A stretch of 40,251 bases of DNA, taken from Orientia chuto str. Dubai. GTDB lineage: Bacteria > Pseudomonadota > Alphaproteobacteria > Rickettsiales > Rickettsiaceae. Shown piece after piece: positions 1 to 7,992 of the stretch. The position numbers were made by a program, and so were the translations under genes. Each line of letters begins with the position of its first letter. Position 1 is the first letter of the stretch. Under the pieces are notes generated by a model that worked only from the letters and a program-made list of their open reading frames with translations, searched no databases and was not told the DNA's origin. The stretch is taken from positions 1 to 40,251 of the forward strand of contig NZ_LANP01000011.1 in the NCBI RefSeq assembly GCF_000964595.1. Direction: 5' to 3'.

Positions 1-438
1 ATTCAAAAAGAGTCTCTTGATTGCAAGATAATCAAGAACACTCTATACAAGCTTATAAGGGAATATCAGATGTTATTCCTACCCACATCCCATGAAAAAA
101 TTTATTTAAATAATCTATTAGAAAAAGCAATTGCTGATGTAAGGAATAATGAATCAAAGTTCTCTATTACAACTGATTATGACTATGAAAAAATTTGTAT
201 GATTGGATATAGGCATGAAATACAGCAAATACTAACTCAACTGCTTGATAACGCAAATAAATTTGGAAAAGAAGACAAAACAATTAAAGTTGAATTACTA
301 AATCCACAAATACGGGACAAAACACTGCAACTCACAATTCATGATAATGGCAAAGGTGTAGAAGAAAAAATAAATAGCGCCATTAAGGAGCAGATTTATT
401 TTGCTACTCCTTATCAAAAATATTCTTACCAATTTTAG
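1..438 (+). pseudogene. histidine kinase ATPase-domain fragment (RAGE cargo remnant), open at left edge
   Basis: The frame is open from base 1, so the gene begins outside the window; the ATG at 70 is only internal. The visible part is a HATPase_c domain with an N-box (LLDNANKF) and a G1-type box (DNGKGV). These are ATP-binding elements of sensor histidine kinases; the HisKA dimerisation part would lie upstream. Kinase-like sequence stops around base 390. The last dozen or so codons are simply the antisense of the 3' end of a traD gene on the other strand, whose stop is at 404-406, so the G2 box and lid are missing and the protein cannot be a complete ATPase. Histidine kinases are common RAGE cargo in Orientia. 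Family confidence is good; loss of function is inferred from the truncation. Confidence 0.75.
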
Positions 439-668
439 TCCAATGATCTTGAACAGTTGGATGTTGTGTTAAAGTATCCTTTAGATAAATAAAAGCACCA
501 AATAGACTGTTAGTAGGTAAATGATCTAGCTTTAACAGCCAAACCACCAATTTCTATAAGATGTCTAGTGCGCATTCTACGCTCTTTATCTTTTAGATTA
601 AGTTCTTCCATTATAATTTTAGCTTTTTTTTGCTGAAGACTAAGTTTCTGCTGCATAAGATTTACCAT
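404..668 (-). pseudogene. traD: Ti-type conjugal transfer protein TraD, frameshifted
   Basis: On the minus strand, an ATG at 668 (or 656) opens a small basic protein with the TraD-family core (RTRHLIEIGGLAVKA). The frame then breaks near 524. After the break the next frame continues with HLPTNSLFGAFIYLKD and later DHWTKIGKNIFDKE, ending in TAG at 404-406. This is the normal hydrophobic tail of the same family, so one gene has been split by a small indel. In Ti-type systems TraD is a small accessory protein near the relaxase. The divergent traA stub starting at 713 fits that arrangement. The 3' end overlaps the kinase fragment in antisense, which marks a rearrangement joint. Confidence 0.75.
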
Positions 669-712
669 GTTAGTAATGAAGAAAGATAACAGGCAAGAAT
701 ATATCAAAATAA

Positions 713-1000
713 AATTCCAGTAAAGAAACCGAACCTACCAAACCAACATCAAATAAATACAGTAAAAGTAGAAGCAAAGGAAGAGATAGTTGTTGTAAAG
801 CAGCGTATAATGCACGAATTTTTGTTAAAAATGAACAAACAAATACAAGTTATAATTTTTCTCGCAAGAAAGATAATGTATACCATACAGTGCTGCTACC
901 AACTTATGTAAATCAAAAATTTAAGAATGTACAAACATTAATGAATGAAACGTACTGAAACAAGAAGAAATAGCCAATTGTTAAAAGATGTGGTATTTTT
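713..1000 (+). pseudogene. traA: TraA (MobA/MobL-type) relaxase, N-terminal stub
   Basis: An open frame from 713 to the TGA at 956-958 encodes the start of a MobA/MobL relaxase: SRSKGRDSCCKAAYNAR, then FSRKKDNVYHTVLLP. This corresponds to the N-terminal strand-nicking region of Ti-type TraA. No ATG lies in this piece. After a frameshift at about 958 the relaxase continues in another frame as TRRNSQLLKDVV, and then similarity is lost at about 1000. The large rest of the protein (His triad, helicase part) is absent. It is divergent from the traD remnant at 404-668, matching the usual Ti-type tra layout. The family call is from motif recognition; inactivity is clear from the truncation. Confidence 0.7.
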
Positions 1001-1063
1001 TATTTTGCAGACGCAATGTTGTAATTATTTGTCTAGAACTAATTCTTTTATTACTGCTAATTT

Positions 1064-1172
1064 TTATAAGGTCTGAAACCTGTTCTGCAATTTTATACTA
1101 AATGCCTCAGCAATATTTTCTTTTGAAATTGTAATATTTTTTTTAAGCAAAATAACTCAGGCAAATCGAACT
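1064..1172 (-). pseudogene. possible C-terminal fragment of ComM/YifB (Mg-chelatase-like)
   Basis: On the minus strand a 36-codon stretch containing one stop reads ...LKKNITISKENIAEAF...LQNRFQTL and ends at 1064-1066. This resembles the last helices of ComM/YifB AAA+ proteins (usual pattern ARTIADL...I...HIAEAI.YR). It is short and has an internal stop, so it would be only a fossil. The resemblance could be chance. Confidence 0.3.
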
Positions 1173-1354
1173 AATATTGAAATCGCTCAAAGTATACTAA
1201 AAAAGAGATTGTAATATTGAAATTGCTCGAAAGTTAAATATGTTAAGTGGCAAATTACAGAATATATGGCTTCCTTGACAAAATCAGCAAATAAAATTTA
1301 CAGTCAATAAATAGTTGAGAATCAAAGAATACTAATAATATATAATATTATTAG

Positions 1355-1560
1355 TAGTATTTTTGAATAGCTTATTCCAGCTATTATAGCAAGATTGATA
1401 GTATTATCAGATAAATATGAACTATTATTACTACTTTATCCTTTCATGAGACTTTAATTAAAATAACTTCATAAACCCCATGTTGTTAAGCTATTTTTAT
1501 TTACAATTTACCTCTCTATCAAAACTTTCTATCTAATATTTCTTAATCCAAAACTGAAGT
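1355..1560 (+). repeat. dispersed repeat family 1, copy A
   Basis: This is one of several diverged copies in the window (others near 4455-4850, 5835-6190, 19768-19995 and 38836-38880). Shared landmarks are a left hairpin TTGAATAGCTTATTCCAG (1363-1380), a segment like ATTATCAGATAAATATGAAC, and a right end with TTACAATTTACCTCTCT followed by TTAATCCAAAACTGAAG. The middle is poorly conserved. No transposase is visible inside; it may be a decayed insertion-sequence end or a non-autonomous element. Confidence 0.6.
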
Positions 1561-1970
1561 ATTAGTCACTGAATTAGTATTTCGCTATTTATGGCTACAT
1601 CCAACCACACGAGTTCTTCTTATGTTTTTGCATTGTTTTGGCATATCAGCTTCCTATTTGCATGTAATTTATACGTCAAGAAAAAGTTATAAATTATCTT
1701 GCTCGTATATACTTATACTTCCTTTCCCCTAATGTGTAAGATGTTTAATAAATACTAATCCTTTTCCTAGTTTTTTGATAGTTGTGTTAATTTTAGATTT
1801 TCTAAATACCTAATACATAACATAAAACAACTCTGTAGTACTTACTCTATGCCCATATCTTAGCATGCTCATTATATCGAAATATTAAACTTGAGTTAAA
1901 GAAGTATATAAATCTGTACCTCGAATATAAACGTAGTTATTTTTTTAGATAAACTATTAACTTTTCATTT

Positions 1971-2102
1971 TTAGTAAATGCTAAGTTTGCTATGGCTAAC
2001 TCCATTCCTTAGGGCTAATTTTTCTCTCCAATGATAATCCTCTAGGTATTTCCTTGCTCCATCATGGGGCTTAATAGCAAAAATTTCATATAACATTGGC
2101 AT
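1971..2102 (-). other. coding-like 43-residue ORF, remnant
   Basis: From the ATG at 2102 to TAA at 1971-1973 the minus strand encodes 43 residues of ordinary amino-acid mix (contains KPHDGARKYLEDYHW). I do not recognise a family. It lies in about 1.4 kb of otherwise non-coding, decayed DNA, so it is probably the leftover of a longer gene. Confidence 0.25.
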
Positions 2103-2195
2103 AGTAATATTGCTTTAATTCTAAATCCTTTTATCTCTCTTGCTCTGGCGGTGAATTTTTAATTCTTATCTTTCGACCTTTTATTATTGCTACAA

Positions 2196-2333
2196 CTATT
2201 TATTTACTAGAGGTTGAGTATATTTTGGCTTCTTTCTTCTAAGAATATTTTGTTTCAAAGCTTTAGAAAGATTCTCCTTATTACTAATTTTACTATGCTG
2301 CTTTAATTGTGTTTGAGTGTTATTTTTATGCAT
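2196..2333 (-). CDS. 45-residue basic hypothetical protein
   Basis: A complete small ORF runs from ATG at 2333 to TAG at 2196-2198 and is too short for normal gene calling. The product is rich in Lys, Asn and Gln (contains ISNKENLSKAL, then NILRRKK) and looks like a short DNA- or RNA-contacting peptide rather than random sequence. No clear Shine-Dalgarno lies before the ATG. It sits among RAGE debris and could be either a retained small gene or the end of a decayed one. The function is unknown. Confidence 0.35.
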   Translation of the reverse strand: MHKNNTQTQLKQHSKISNKENLSKALKQNILRRKKPKYTQPLVNK

Positions 2334-2559
2334 TAAAATCTTTAACTGAAAAATGTTTCATCAATAAATAAAGTTGTAGCAAAATATATTACCAAGATTT
2401 CATCACAAGGTATTAAGTTACCTTGACTTAAATAACATGTCAATAACAAATAGAAGCTTTTTTTACTATATACCTCAGTCTTGGATTAGGATTTTTAATA
2501 TAAGGGTTAACAAAAATTTTTCCAAGATAGAATTCCATGAAAACAAGTATCTTTAAAAT
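2334..2559. other. spacer upstream of the small ORF, nothing recognised
   Basis: AT-rich sequence with stops in all frames. Together with the unassigned parts of 1000-2195 it makes up a gene-poor spacer between RAGE debris and dprA. I see no RNA gene or promoter I can defend. Confidence 0.4.
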
Positions 2560-3705
2560 TTAATTGTATAAAAGAACAATTTTATTTCCTGAGCAGCGCA
2601 CAACTATACCTGCTAATTCAAGTTCTAAAATAATTATATTAACTACACTAGTTGGCAATTCGGTTTGTTTAACAATAACTTCGATATCTAATGGCACTGA
2701 AGATAACATATTTTTGACTGTTTCTCGCTGAACATTACTGATAATAGTGGGTTTATAGGTACTAGTATATTGCTCTAAATTTTCTTGATCATAACAATTG
2801 CTATTATGATCAAGGTTATATGCTGGTAATTGCTCAATAATATCATCAATATTTTCTACTAAATAAGCTCCATTCTTAAGCAACTGGTTGGTACCTTGAT
2901 ATCTTGGATCATATGGAAATCCAGGAACTGCAAATAGTTCTCTATTATATTCAAGTGCTAAGCGAGCAGTAATTAGCGAGCCAGATCTTAAGCTTGCTTC
3001 TATAACTAGTGTTCCATATGATATACCGGCAATAATTCTATTGCGTTGAGGAAAATGTTTGCTAAGTGGCGGACTGTTAATTGGTAACTCAGCTAAAATA
3101 AGACCTTCATTGGCAATTTTATGATATAAATCAATATTTTCTTGAGGATATATATGATCAATTCCGCCAGCTATTACAGCAATAGTATGAGGCAATGCTG
3201 ATTGATGAGCAGCAGTATCTATTCCTCTAGCCAGACCAGATACTACTATGATTTTGTTATCTATCAAATTTTTAACAATATTTTTAGTAAAAACTATTCC
3301 ATTTAAAGAAGCATTTCTTGATCCTACTACAGCAAGAATGATATGATTAAGTAACTTAATGTTTCCTTTATATGTAATAACTGGCGGATGATCTGGGATA
3401 TGTAATAACAGTTTTGAGTATTCGGAATCACGATATGTAAGAAGATGAGCATTAATTTTTTCTAACAATTCTATTTCTTGCAATGCTTCTAAGTTAGTAT
3501 AAGTTTTTATTGGCCTTTTCTTTCCTCCTTTTAGAGAAAAATCAGCTGCATATTGTAGAGCAGTTTTAGCACTACCAAATAATCTTATTAACTCAAAAAA
3601 AGTCCTCGGACCTACATTTTCACTTCGAGCTAAACGTAAAATAAAAATTTTTTCTTCATCATAGCTTGCAGAAGAACAACTGTTATAATATGTCCCTTTA
3701 AACAT
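2560..3705 (-). CDS. dprA: DNA-processing protein DprA (Smf)
   Basis: DprA binds incoming single-stranded DNA and loads RecA during uptake and recombination. The 381-residue length is normal for the family. An N-terminal helical region (about 15-90) precedes the Rossmann-like core with GSRNAS (128-133), SGLARGIDTAAH (156-167), QRNRIIAG (220-227) and the EASLRSGSLITA segment (236-247), ending with the VPG turn near 260. Residues from about 322 form the C-terminal winged-helix (DprA_WH) domain. The start at 3705 gives an N-terminus that aligns well with the family. It is followed downstream by the peroxiredoxin gene's stop region at a spacing of about 40 bases on the same strand, so co-transcription is possible. 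Intact dprA is widespread in Rickettsiales although natural competence there is unproven. Confidence 0.93.
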   Translation of the reverse strand: MFKGTYYNSCSSASYDEEKIFILRLARSENVGPRTFFELIRLFGSAKTALQYAADFSLKGGKKRPIKTYTNLEALQEIELLEKINAHLLTYRDSEYSKLLLHIPDHPPVITYKGNIKLLNHIILAVVGSRNASLNGIVFTKNIVKNLIDNKIIVVSGLARGIDTAAHQSALPHTIAVIAGGIDHIYPQENIDLYHKIANEGLILAELPINSPPLSKHFPQRNRIIAGISYGTLVIEASLRSGSLITARLALEYNRELFAVPGFPYDPRYQGTNQLLKNGAYLVENIDDIIEQLPAYNLDHNSNCYDQENLEQYTSTYKPTIISNVQRETVKNMLSSVPLDIEVIVKQTELPTSVVNIIILELELAGIVVRCSGNKIVLLYN

Positions 3706-3743
3706 ATATTAATAGCAATTTATAAAAACTTGCTAAAACTTAG

Positions 3744-4346
3744 TTATAACTTCTCGGCATTTGAAGTTAAAAAATGAGATACACCATCTAAAGTTGACTC
3801 CATACCTTCATCTCCTAAATTCCATCCAGCTGGGCAAACATCACCATGCTTTTTATGAAAGTCTATTGCATCAATTATTCTTAAACTATCTTCAACTTTT
3901 CTTCCTATGCTTAAGTCATTAATAGTAACATGGCGTAGTATAAAATCTTGATCAATAATAAATGTTGCCCGAACCGCAATTCCATCCTCATTTAATACAT
4001 TATAGGCCTTAGAAATATTCTTATTTATATCTGATACTAATGGAAATTGTATATCGCCTATTCCCCCCCTATTATAAGGCATAAGTTTCCAAGACTTGTG
4101 CGAGAAAGGAGAATCTATACTAATTCCAATTACTTCGGTGTTTCTTTTTAGGAATTCGCCATATCTATTGTTAAAAGCAATTATTTCTGTTGGACAAACA
4201 AAAGTAAAGTCTAAAGGATAAAAAAACAATACTACCTTACGACCTGATAATTCTTGTTTTAAATTAAATTTTTCATGAATGCTATTATTTGCTAAAACTG
4301 CTGCAGCGGTAAAATCATAAGCTGGTTTTCCTACAAAAATTTCCAT
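3744..4346 (-). CDS. 2-Cys peroxiredoxin (AhpC/Prx1 type)
   Basis: A thiol peroxidase that reduces hydrogen peroxide and organic hydroperoxides in the cytosol. I choose the ATG at 4346, which gives 200 residues starting MEIFVGKPAYDF, the usual family length. The frame extends upstream to 4424, but the extra 26 residues are low-complexity and unlike the family. Numbering from 4346, the peroxidatic cysteine is Cys51 in FTFVCPTE and the resolving cysteine is Cys171 in HGDVCPAGW, so it is a typical 2-Cys enzyme. The active-site arginine is in VRATFIID (Arg127). No AhpF or thioredoxin reductase gene is adjacent, so the reductant must be encoded elsewhere. An AGGAT-like sequence lies about 10 bases before the chosen start. 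Confidence 0.93.
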   Translation of the reverse strand: MEIFVGKPAYDFTAAAVLANNSIHEKFNLKQELSGRKVVLFFYPLDFTFVCPTEIIAFNNRYGEFLKRNTEVIGISIDSPFSHKSWKLMPYNRGGIGDIQFPLVSDINKNISKAYNVLNEDGIAVRATFIIDQDFILRHVTINDLSIGRKVEDSLRIIDAIDFHKKHGDVCPAGWNLGDEGMESTLDGVSHFLTSNAEKL

Positions 4347-4454
4347 ATCTACTATCCTATAATTTAATTTTATAAAGTGCTTATTTATATATAGAATAAT
4401 ATGCTGTAATTTAAAATTCTGCAACTAGAATATAGAAGTAGTGTTTTTACCCAG

Positions 4455-4850
4455 AAATCTCAACTTTGGATTACGAAGGAGAGTAAGTAGAAGACTTAGA
4501 GAGGTAAATTGTGAAAAAGTGTCTTAAATAAGATGGCTTATAAAGAATATCTGATATTCTTTATAATACTGTTTTATAGATAATTTTTTTAAAATGTAGC
4601 AATGATGGATTAATGTCTATATTATCTGATAATACTATAAAAGCCTACTAGAATACCTAGAATAAGCGATTCAGAAAAGTATATAGTATTATTATACTAT
4701 TAGTACTCTTGCCAAAACTTTAAATATTTTTATATAAACTATCTACAATTATATAACCCTAACCTTAATGTACCTTCATACTGCTGTTTTATTGCACTAA
4801 TTTTAGTGGATACCATTTGATATATTTTATTTAATCTTTAAAAGAATATT
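4455..4850 (-). repeat. dispersed repeat family 1, copy B (inverted relative to copy C)
   Basis: Read on the minus strand, this stretch matches copy C (5835-6190) over most of its length. It begins with a coding-like remnant (stop near 4741) that contains IKQQYEGTLRLGLYN. The AT-rich spacer comes next, then the hairpin (4657-4674 on the plus strand: CTAGAATAAGCGATTCAG), and finally the right end near 4455. With copy C in the opposite orientation, the two copies flank the transporter gene at 4878-5543. Boundaries are approximate. Confidence 0.6.
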
Positions 4851-4877
4851 CTTTTCTTTTATATAGAGAAAATATTT

Positions 4878-5543
4878 TTAATTCATCGTAAAATTTTTTG
4901 CTAGTACAGTTACTACTAGATAAAATAATGGCGTACTTAATACAGAAAACAACAATTTAAACAAGTAGCTGTTAAAGATTAAATTATATACTGTCTGAAT
5001 AGGTAGAATTTTAAATATATATAAAAACCCTATTACAACACATGTATCAACAAACAAAGAAATAGCAGTACTAACATTATTTCTGATTAATAAATATTTT
5101 CCCTTAGTTAATGATTTTAATCCTAAGTATATTTTGACATCAATGATTTGCGATATATAACTAGCTAGTACTGAACCAACAAAAGCTATATTGTACATAC
5201 CAAACATTTGATCAAAAATATCATTATTAATTTTAGACCAACTAGTTGCATTTAGTAAACTGAAAATTTTAATTATAATAGCAACAAATATATTCATCAC
5301 TATAGCCAATTTAATACAATATTTCGCGGAATTTTTTCCGTAAAATTCAGCTATTATATCTGTAATTAGAAAACTTATAGGGTATAATATAGCTCCTACA
5401 GATAGTTCAAAAACATACAGTCCAAAAAAATGTAAATAAACAAATTTTTGATAAACCATATTGTTAGTGACAGCTAATACAGAAAATAAGACACATAATG
5501 CTATATATAATTTGTTTTGATCATTATTATGTTTAAGATACAT
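4878..5543 (-). CDS. yhhQ: VUT-family queuosine precursor transporter (YhhQ)
   Basis: An inner-membrane transporter of the vitamin-uptake-transporter (VUT/ECF-like, DUF165) family. E. coli YhhQ imports preQ0/preQ1 for queuosine synthesis in tRNA. The 221-residue length fits. The protein is almost entirely hydrophobic, with about six membrane segments, and carries the family landmarks YPISFLITDIIAEFYG (about 54-69) and a later polar helix ending in ISLFVDT. An intracellular bacterium lacking de novo preQ synthesis would need to import a precursor from its host; that role is inference. The gene stands alone, flanked on both sides by inverted copies of repeat family 1. The ATG at 5543 starts just ahead of the first membrane helix. 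Confidence 0.88.
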   Translation of the reverse strand: MYLKHNNDQNKLYIALCVLFSVLAVTNNMVYQKFVYLHFFGLYVFELSVGAILYPISFLITDIIAEFYGKNSAKYCIKLAIVMNIFVAIIIKIFSLLNATSWSKINNDIFDQMFGMYNIAFVGSVLASYISQIIDVKIYLGLKSLTKGKYLLIRNNVSTAISLFVDTCVVIGFLYIFKILPIQTVYNLIFNSYLFKLLFSVLSTPLFYLVVTVLAKNFTMN

Positions 5544-5834
5544 AAATTTTATAATTTACTATTTCAATTAACGCAACATTGTTTTAGCTAGAAATTACAT
5601 CACTAATAAAGTGAAGTTAGTTTTTTCTTGACTTGTAACAAGCCTTAGAAGAAAGGTTACTATTTTTTATTTAGTTATAATTAACTGTAATTATATCAGC
5701 ATTATTTGTCAATATTGACCTAAAAGTTAAAAAAATATAAAAAGATGATTTTTAATATTAAGATAAAGAACTAGTAGCTGTACTAAAGATAACAGTACTA
5801 TTCAAGTTCAGAATATAATATATTTAATATTCTA
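5544..5834. other. spacer between transporter and repeat copy C
   Basis: AT-rich sequence with no ORF or RNA gene that I can support. It should contain the promoter for the leftward transporter gene, but no clear -35/-10 pair stands out. Confidence 0.4.
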
Positions 5835-6190
5835 GCTTTTAATACAATAAAACAGCACTATAAAAGTACATTAAGATCAGATTTGTATAACTGTAAATAG
5901 CGCAAAATACTTAAATAGTTTTTACAATGATACTTAAAATACTTTGTCAAAATCTCTGAATAGCTTATTTCAGGCGTTGTATTTTATTATTAGATAAATT
6001 AAACTATGATAAAGCAGTGTAGAGCTGTTATATCTTTTTCATTTTATATTCTCTCTTTAGTAATTTTTAAAATCTTCTATGTATAGTATTTCTTATCCTT
6101 TGTAAACCATTTCCTTAAACTATTAAATTCACAATTTACATCTCTAAGATCTATACCTAATCCTTCCTAATCTAAAACTCAGGTTATTAA
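5835..6190 (+). repeat. dispersed repeat family 1, copy C
   Basis: The most complete copy in this window. Its left part encodes a short coding-like tail (contains IKQHYKSTLRSDLYNCK, then stop near 5898). The conserved hairpin CTGAATAGCTTATTTCAG lies at 5956-5973. The right end has TTTACATCTCTAAGATC and CTAATCTAAAACTCAGG. Copy B at 4455-4850 is the inverted partner. Fragments of the same right end also appear near 9130-9165 and 22341-22384. Confidence 0.6.
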
Positions 6191-6376
6191 CAGTAAGTTA
6201 ATTATGCTTAATATTTAATAATGCTAAAACTTTGGTTAATAAAAAATTTGACGAAAATTTTTTTGCTTTATTAAAACTCTTAATAATATTGCATAGAATA
6301 ATATAAAAAACTATATTTGTTATGCAATAAGTAAAAAGATATTAATAGCGATATTAAATATAAAGTTTTAAAGATA

Positions 6377-7159
6377 ATGCAGCAAATAAGGATTTTTATA
6401 TATTTAATAATACAAATTGTAGGGCTTGTTGTTTTATCAACAGCATATGGAGAAGCTTTGATGCCTAAAAAATTAGATTGGCCATTTAATGGTATTTTAG
6501 GTAAATTAGATGTTCAAGCAGCTCAACGAGGATTTAAAGTATATAAAGAAGTTTGTTCTGCTTGTCATAGTTTGAAATATGTTTCATATCGAAATTTAGC
6601 AGATATTGGCTTCTCTGAAGATGAGATTAAAGCTGTTGCTGGAGAGTATAACTTTCAAGATGGACCTAATGATCAAGGAGAAATGTTTGAGCGCCCTGGA
6701 TTACCATCAGATCAATTTTACAATCCATTTCCTAATGAAAAAGCTGCTAGAGCAGCGAATGGTGGTAGTTACCCAGTTGATCTTTCATTAATAATAAAAG
6801 CTAGAGAAAAGGGAGCAAATTATGTTTATTCTCTTTTAACTGGGTATATTGCTTCCCCAGAAGGTTTCAGCTTAGAACCTGGACTGTATTATAATCCTTA
6901 TTTTTCTACCCAAAAAATAGCTATGCCACCACCTCTAACTGATCAACAAGTTAATTACAGCGATGGTACTAATAGTAGTATTGAACAAATGGCTAAAGAT
7001 GTAGTAATATTTTTACAGTGGGCTGCAGAACCTGAAATGAAACATAGAAAGTCTCTTGGGTTAAAGGTAATAATATTCCTTATTATTTTTTCAACTATAT
7101 TTTATATTGCAAAGGAAAGAATTTGGTCAGATGTTAAAGATGATAAACCTAAAAATTAG
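6377..7159 (+). CDS. petC: cytochrome c1 of the bc1 complex
   Basis: The haem-c subunit of ubiquinol:cytochrome c oxidoreductase, which passes electrons from the Rieske protein to soluble cytochrome c on the periplasmic side. Residues 1-25 form a signal peptide. The haem-binding motif is C60-S-A-C63-H64, and the sixth ligand is probably Met183 in KIAMPPPL. A single C-terminal membrane anchor spans about 228-245, followed by a short positively charged tail, as in alphaproteobacterial cytochrome c1. The length of 260 is normal. petA (Rieske) and petB (cytochrome b), which are normally upstream in one operon, are absent: upstream is repeat copy C. The complex must therefore be assembled from separated loci. 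Confidence 0.95.
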   Translation: MQQIRIFIYLIIQIVGLVVLSTAYGEALMPKKLDWPFNGILGKLDVQAAQRGFKVYKEVCSACHSLKYVSYRNLADIGFSEDEIKAVAGEYNFQDGPNDQGEMFERPGLPSDQFYNPFPNEKAARAANGGSYPVDLSLIIKAREKGANYVYSLLTGYIASPEGFSLEPGLYYNPYFSTQKIAMPPPLTDQQVNYSDGTNSSIEQMAKDVVIFLQWAAEPEMKHRKSLGLKVIIFLIIFSTIFYIAKERIWSDVKDDKPKN

Positions 7160-7382
7160 ATATGAAATACTTTTAATAAATTATTGTGTTGAAATTGTTA
7201 ATTATTAGATAAACCAGGAATATAGTCTTTATCACTTGTGCTAAAAAAGCTATAACAAAAAATAATAGAAGAAATATATTTCGGTATTACTAATGCAAAA
7301 AAATTCTTATTTATTTTTTTACCTAAGTTTGATATAAGAATAAAGTCTATATTACACTTGGTTATTAAACAGCTAATCCATA
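7160..7382. other. spacer after petC, nothing recognised
   Basis: AT-rich sequence, no supported gene, before the family 2 repeat. Confidence 0.4.
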
Positions 7383-7705
7383 TTATGCTTTTTTAACAGC
7401 AATTTTTTTATACTAATTTGTTCAATAATATACCTACTTGAAAATTACTTAGTTAATCTTAGATTGCATGTATTTCTCGATCATGAGTTCAACTACTAAA
7501 TTAAAAATTAGTGTAAAATTTTCTAAATTTTTTATTCTCTCTATTTTCTACCTTTTGCTTTAGTTTGTTTGTAATATTGGCAAATATAATTAAAGTTGAG
7601 AATTAATTACTCAAATTAATAAAATTTAACTTAAGTTAATTAATATGTTCTATAAAGTGAAAAAGTTAACAAAAATCAATTTTTTTTCTTTCTTTATATT
7701 TGATG
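7383..7705. repeat. dispersed repeat family 2, copy 1
   Basis: This stretch matches 24905-25225 in the same orientation with scattered substitutions and small indels. Shared landmarks are TTATGCTT..TAACAGCAATTTTTTT at the left, AAATTAAAAATTAG in the middle, CCTTTTGCTTTA, and TTCTATAAAGTG..AAAGTTAAC at the right. On the minus strand the second copy has a 40-odd-codon open stretch (contains NSEVKLMIKKRIQPKGN), so the family may be a decayed gene end; I cannot name it. Confidence 0.6.
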
Positions 7706-7735
7706 TACTTTGAAGCTTGATCAGTAGATAATGTT

Positions 7736-7845
7736 ATGCAGCAAAAACTTAGTCTTAAGCTATAAAAAAAGCTAAAATTATAATGGAAGAACTTAATCTA
7801 AAAGATAAAGAACCAAAAATAGCACTCGTCCATTTTATCAACATA
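7736..7845 (+). pseudogene. traD: second, decayed Ti-type traD copy
   Basis: From ATGCAGCAAAAACTTAGTCT onward this segment follows, base for base over about 80 positions, the 5' part of the traD remnant at 404-668. A 2-base insertion near 7757 and later point changes destroy the frame, and similarity fades by about 7845. It is a fossil of a second RAGE insertion, now wedged between petC and the DsbA-like gene. Confidence 0.65.
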
Positions 7846-7992
7846 TAGTTTTTAGCTGCTTATTCTTTCTTCTGTTTCATTGTGATATACTATCTTTATA
7901 ATAATACTATAGTTTATAGACAGCAATTTCCTCTATTGTGCTAAAACCTTCAATTGTAGTCCTGCTGTCGTATACAATATTAATCATTACTT
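7846..7992. other. spacer with short minus-strand coding-like stretch
   Basis: The minus strand has a 27-codon open stretch (contains TIEGFSTIEEIAVYKL) that may be the tail of a decayed gene. No family was recognised. Confidence 0.25.

Noticed and set aside
1160-1290. Possible PD-(D/E)XK (Rpn-like) nuclease tail, NIEIAQSILKK
   Set aside because: Only about ten residues match a loose pattern and the frame is quickly lost; not enough to name.
4347-4424. N-terminal extension of the peroxiredoxin frame to 4424
   Set aside because: The extra 26 residues do not match the family; the ATG at 4346 gives the normal N-terminus.
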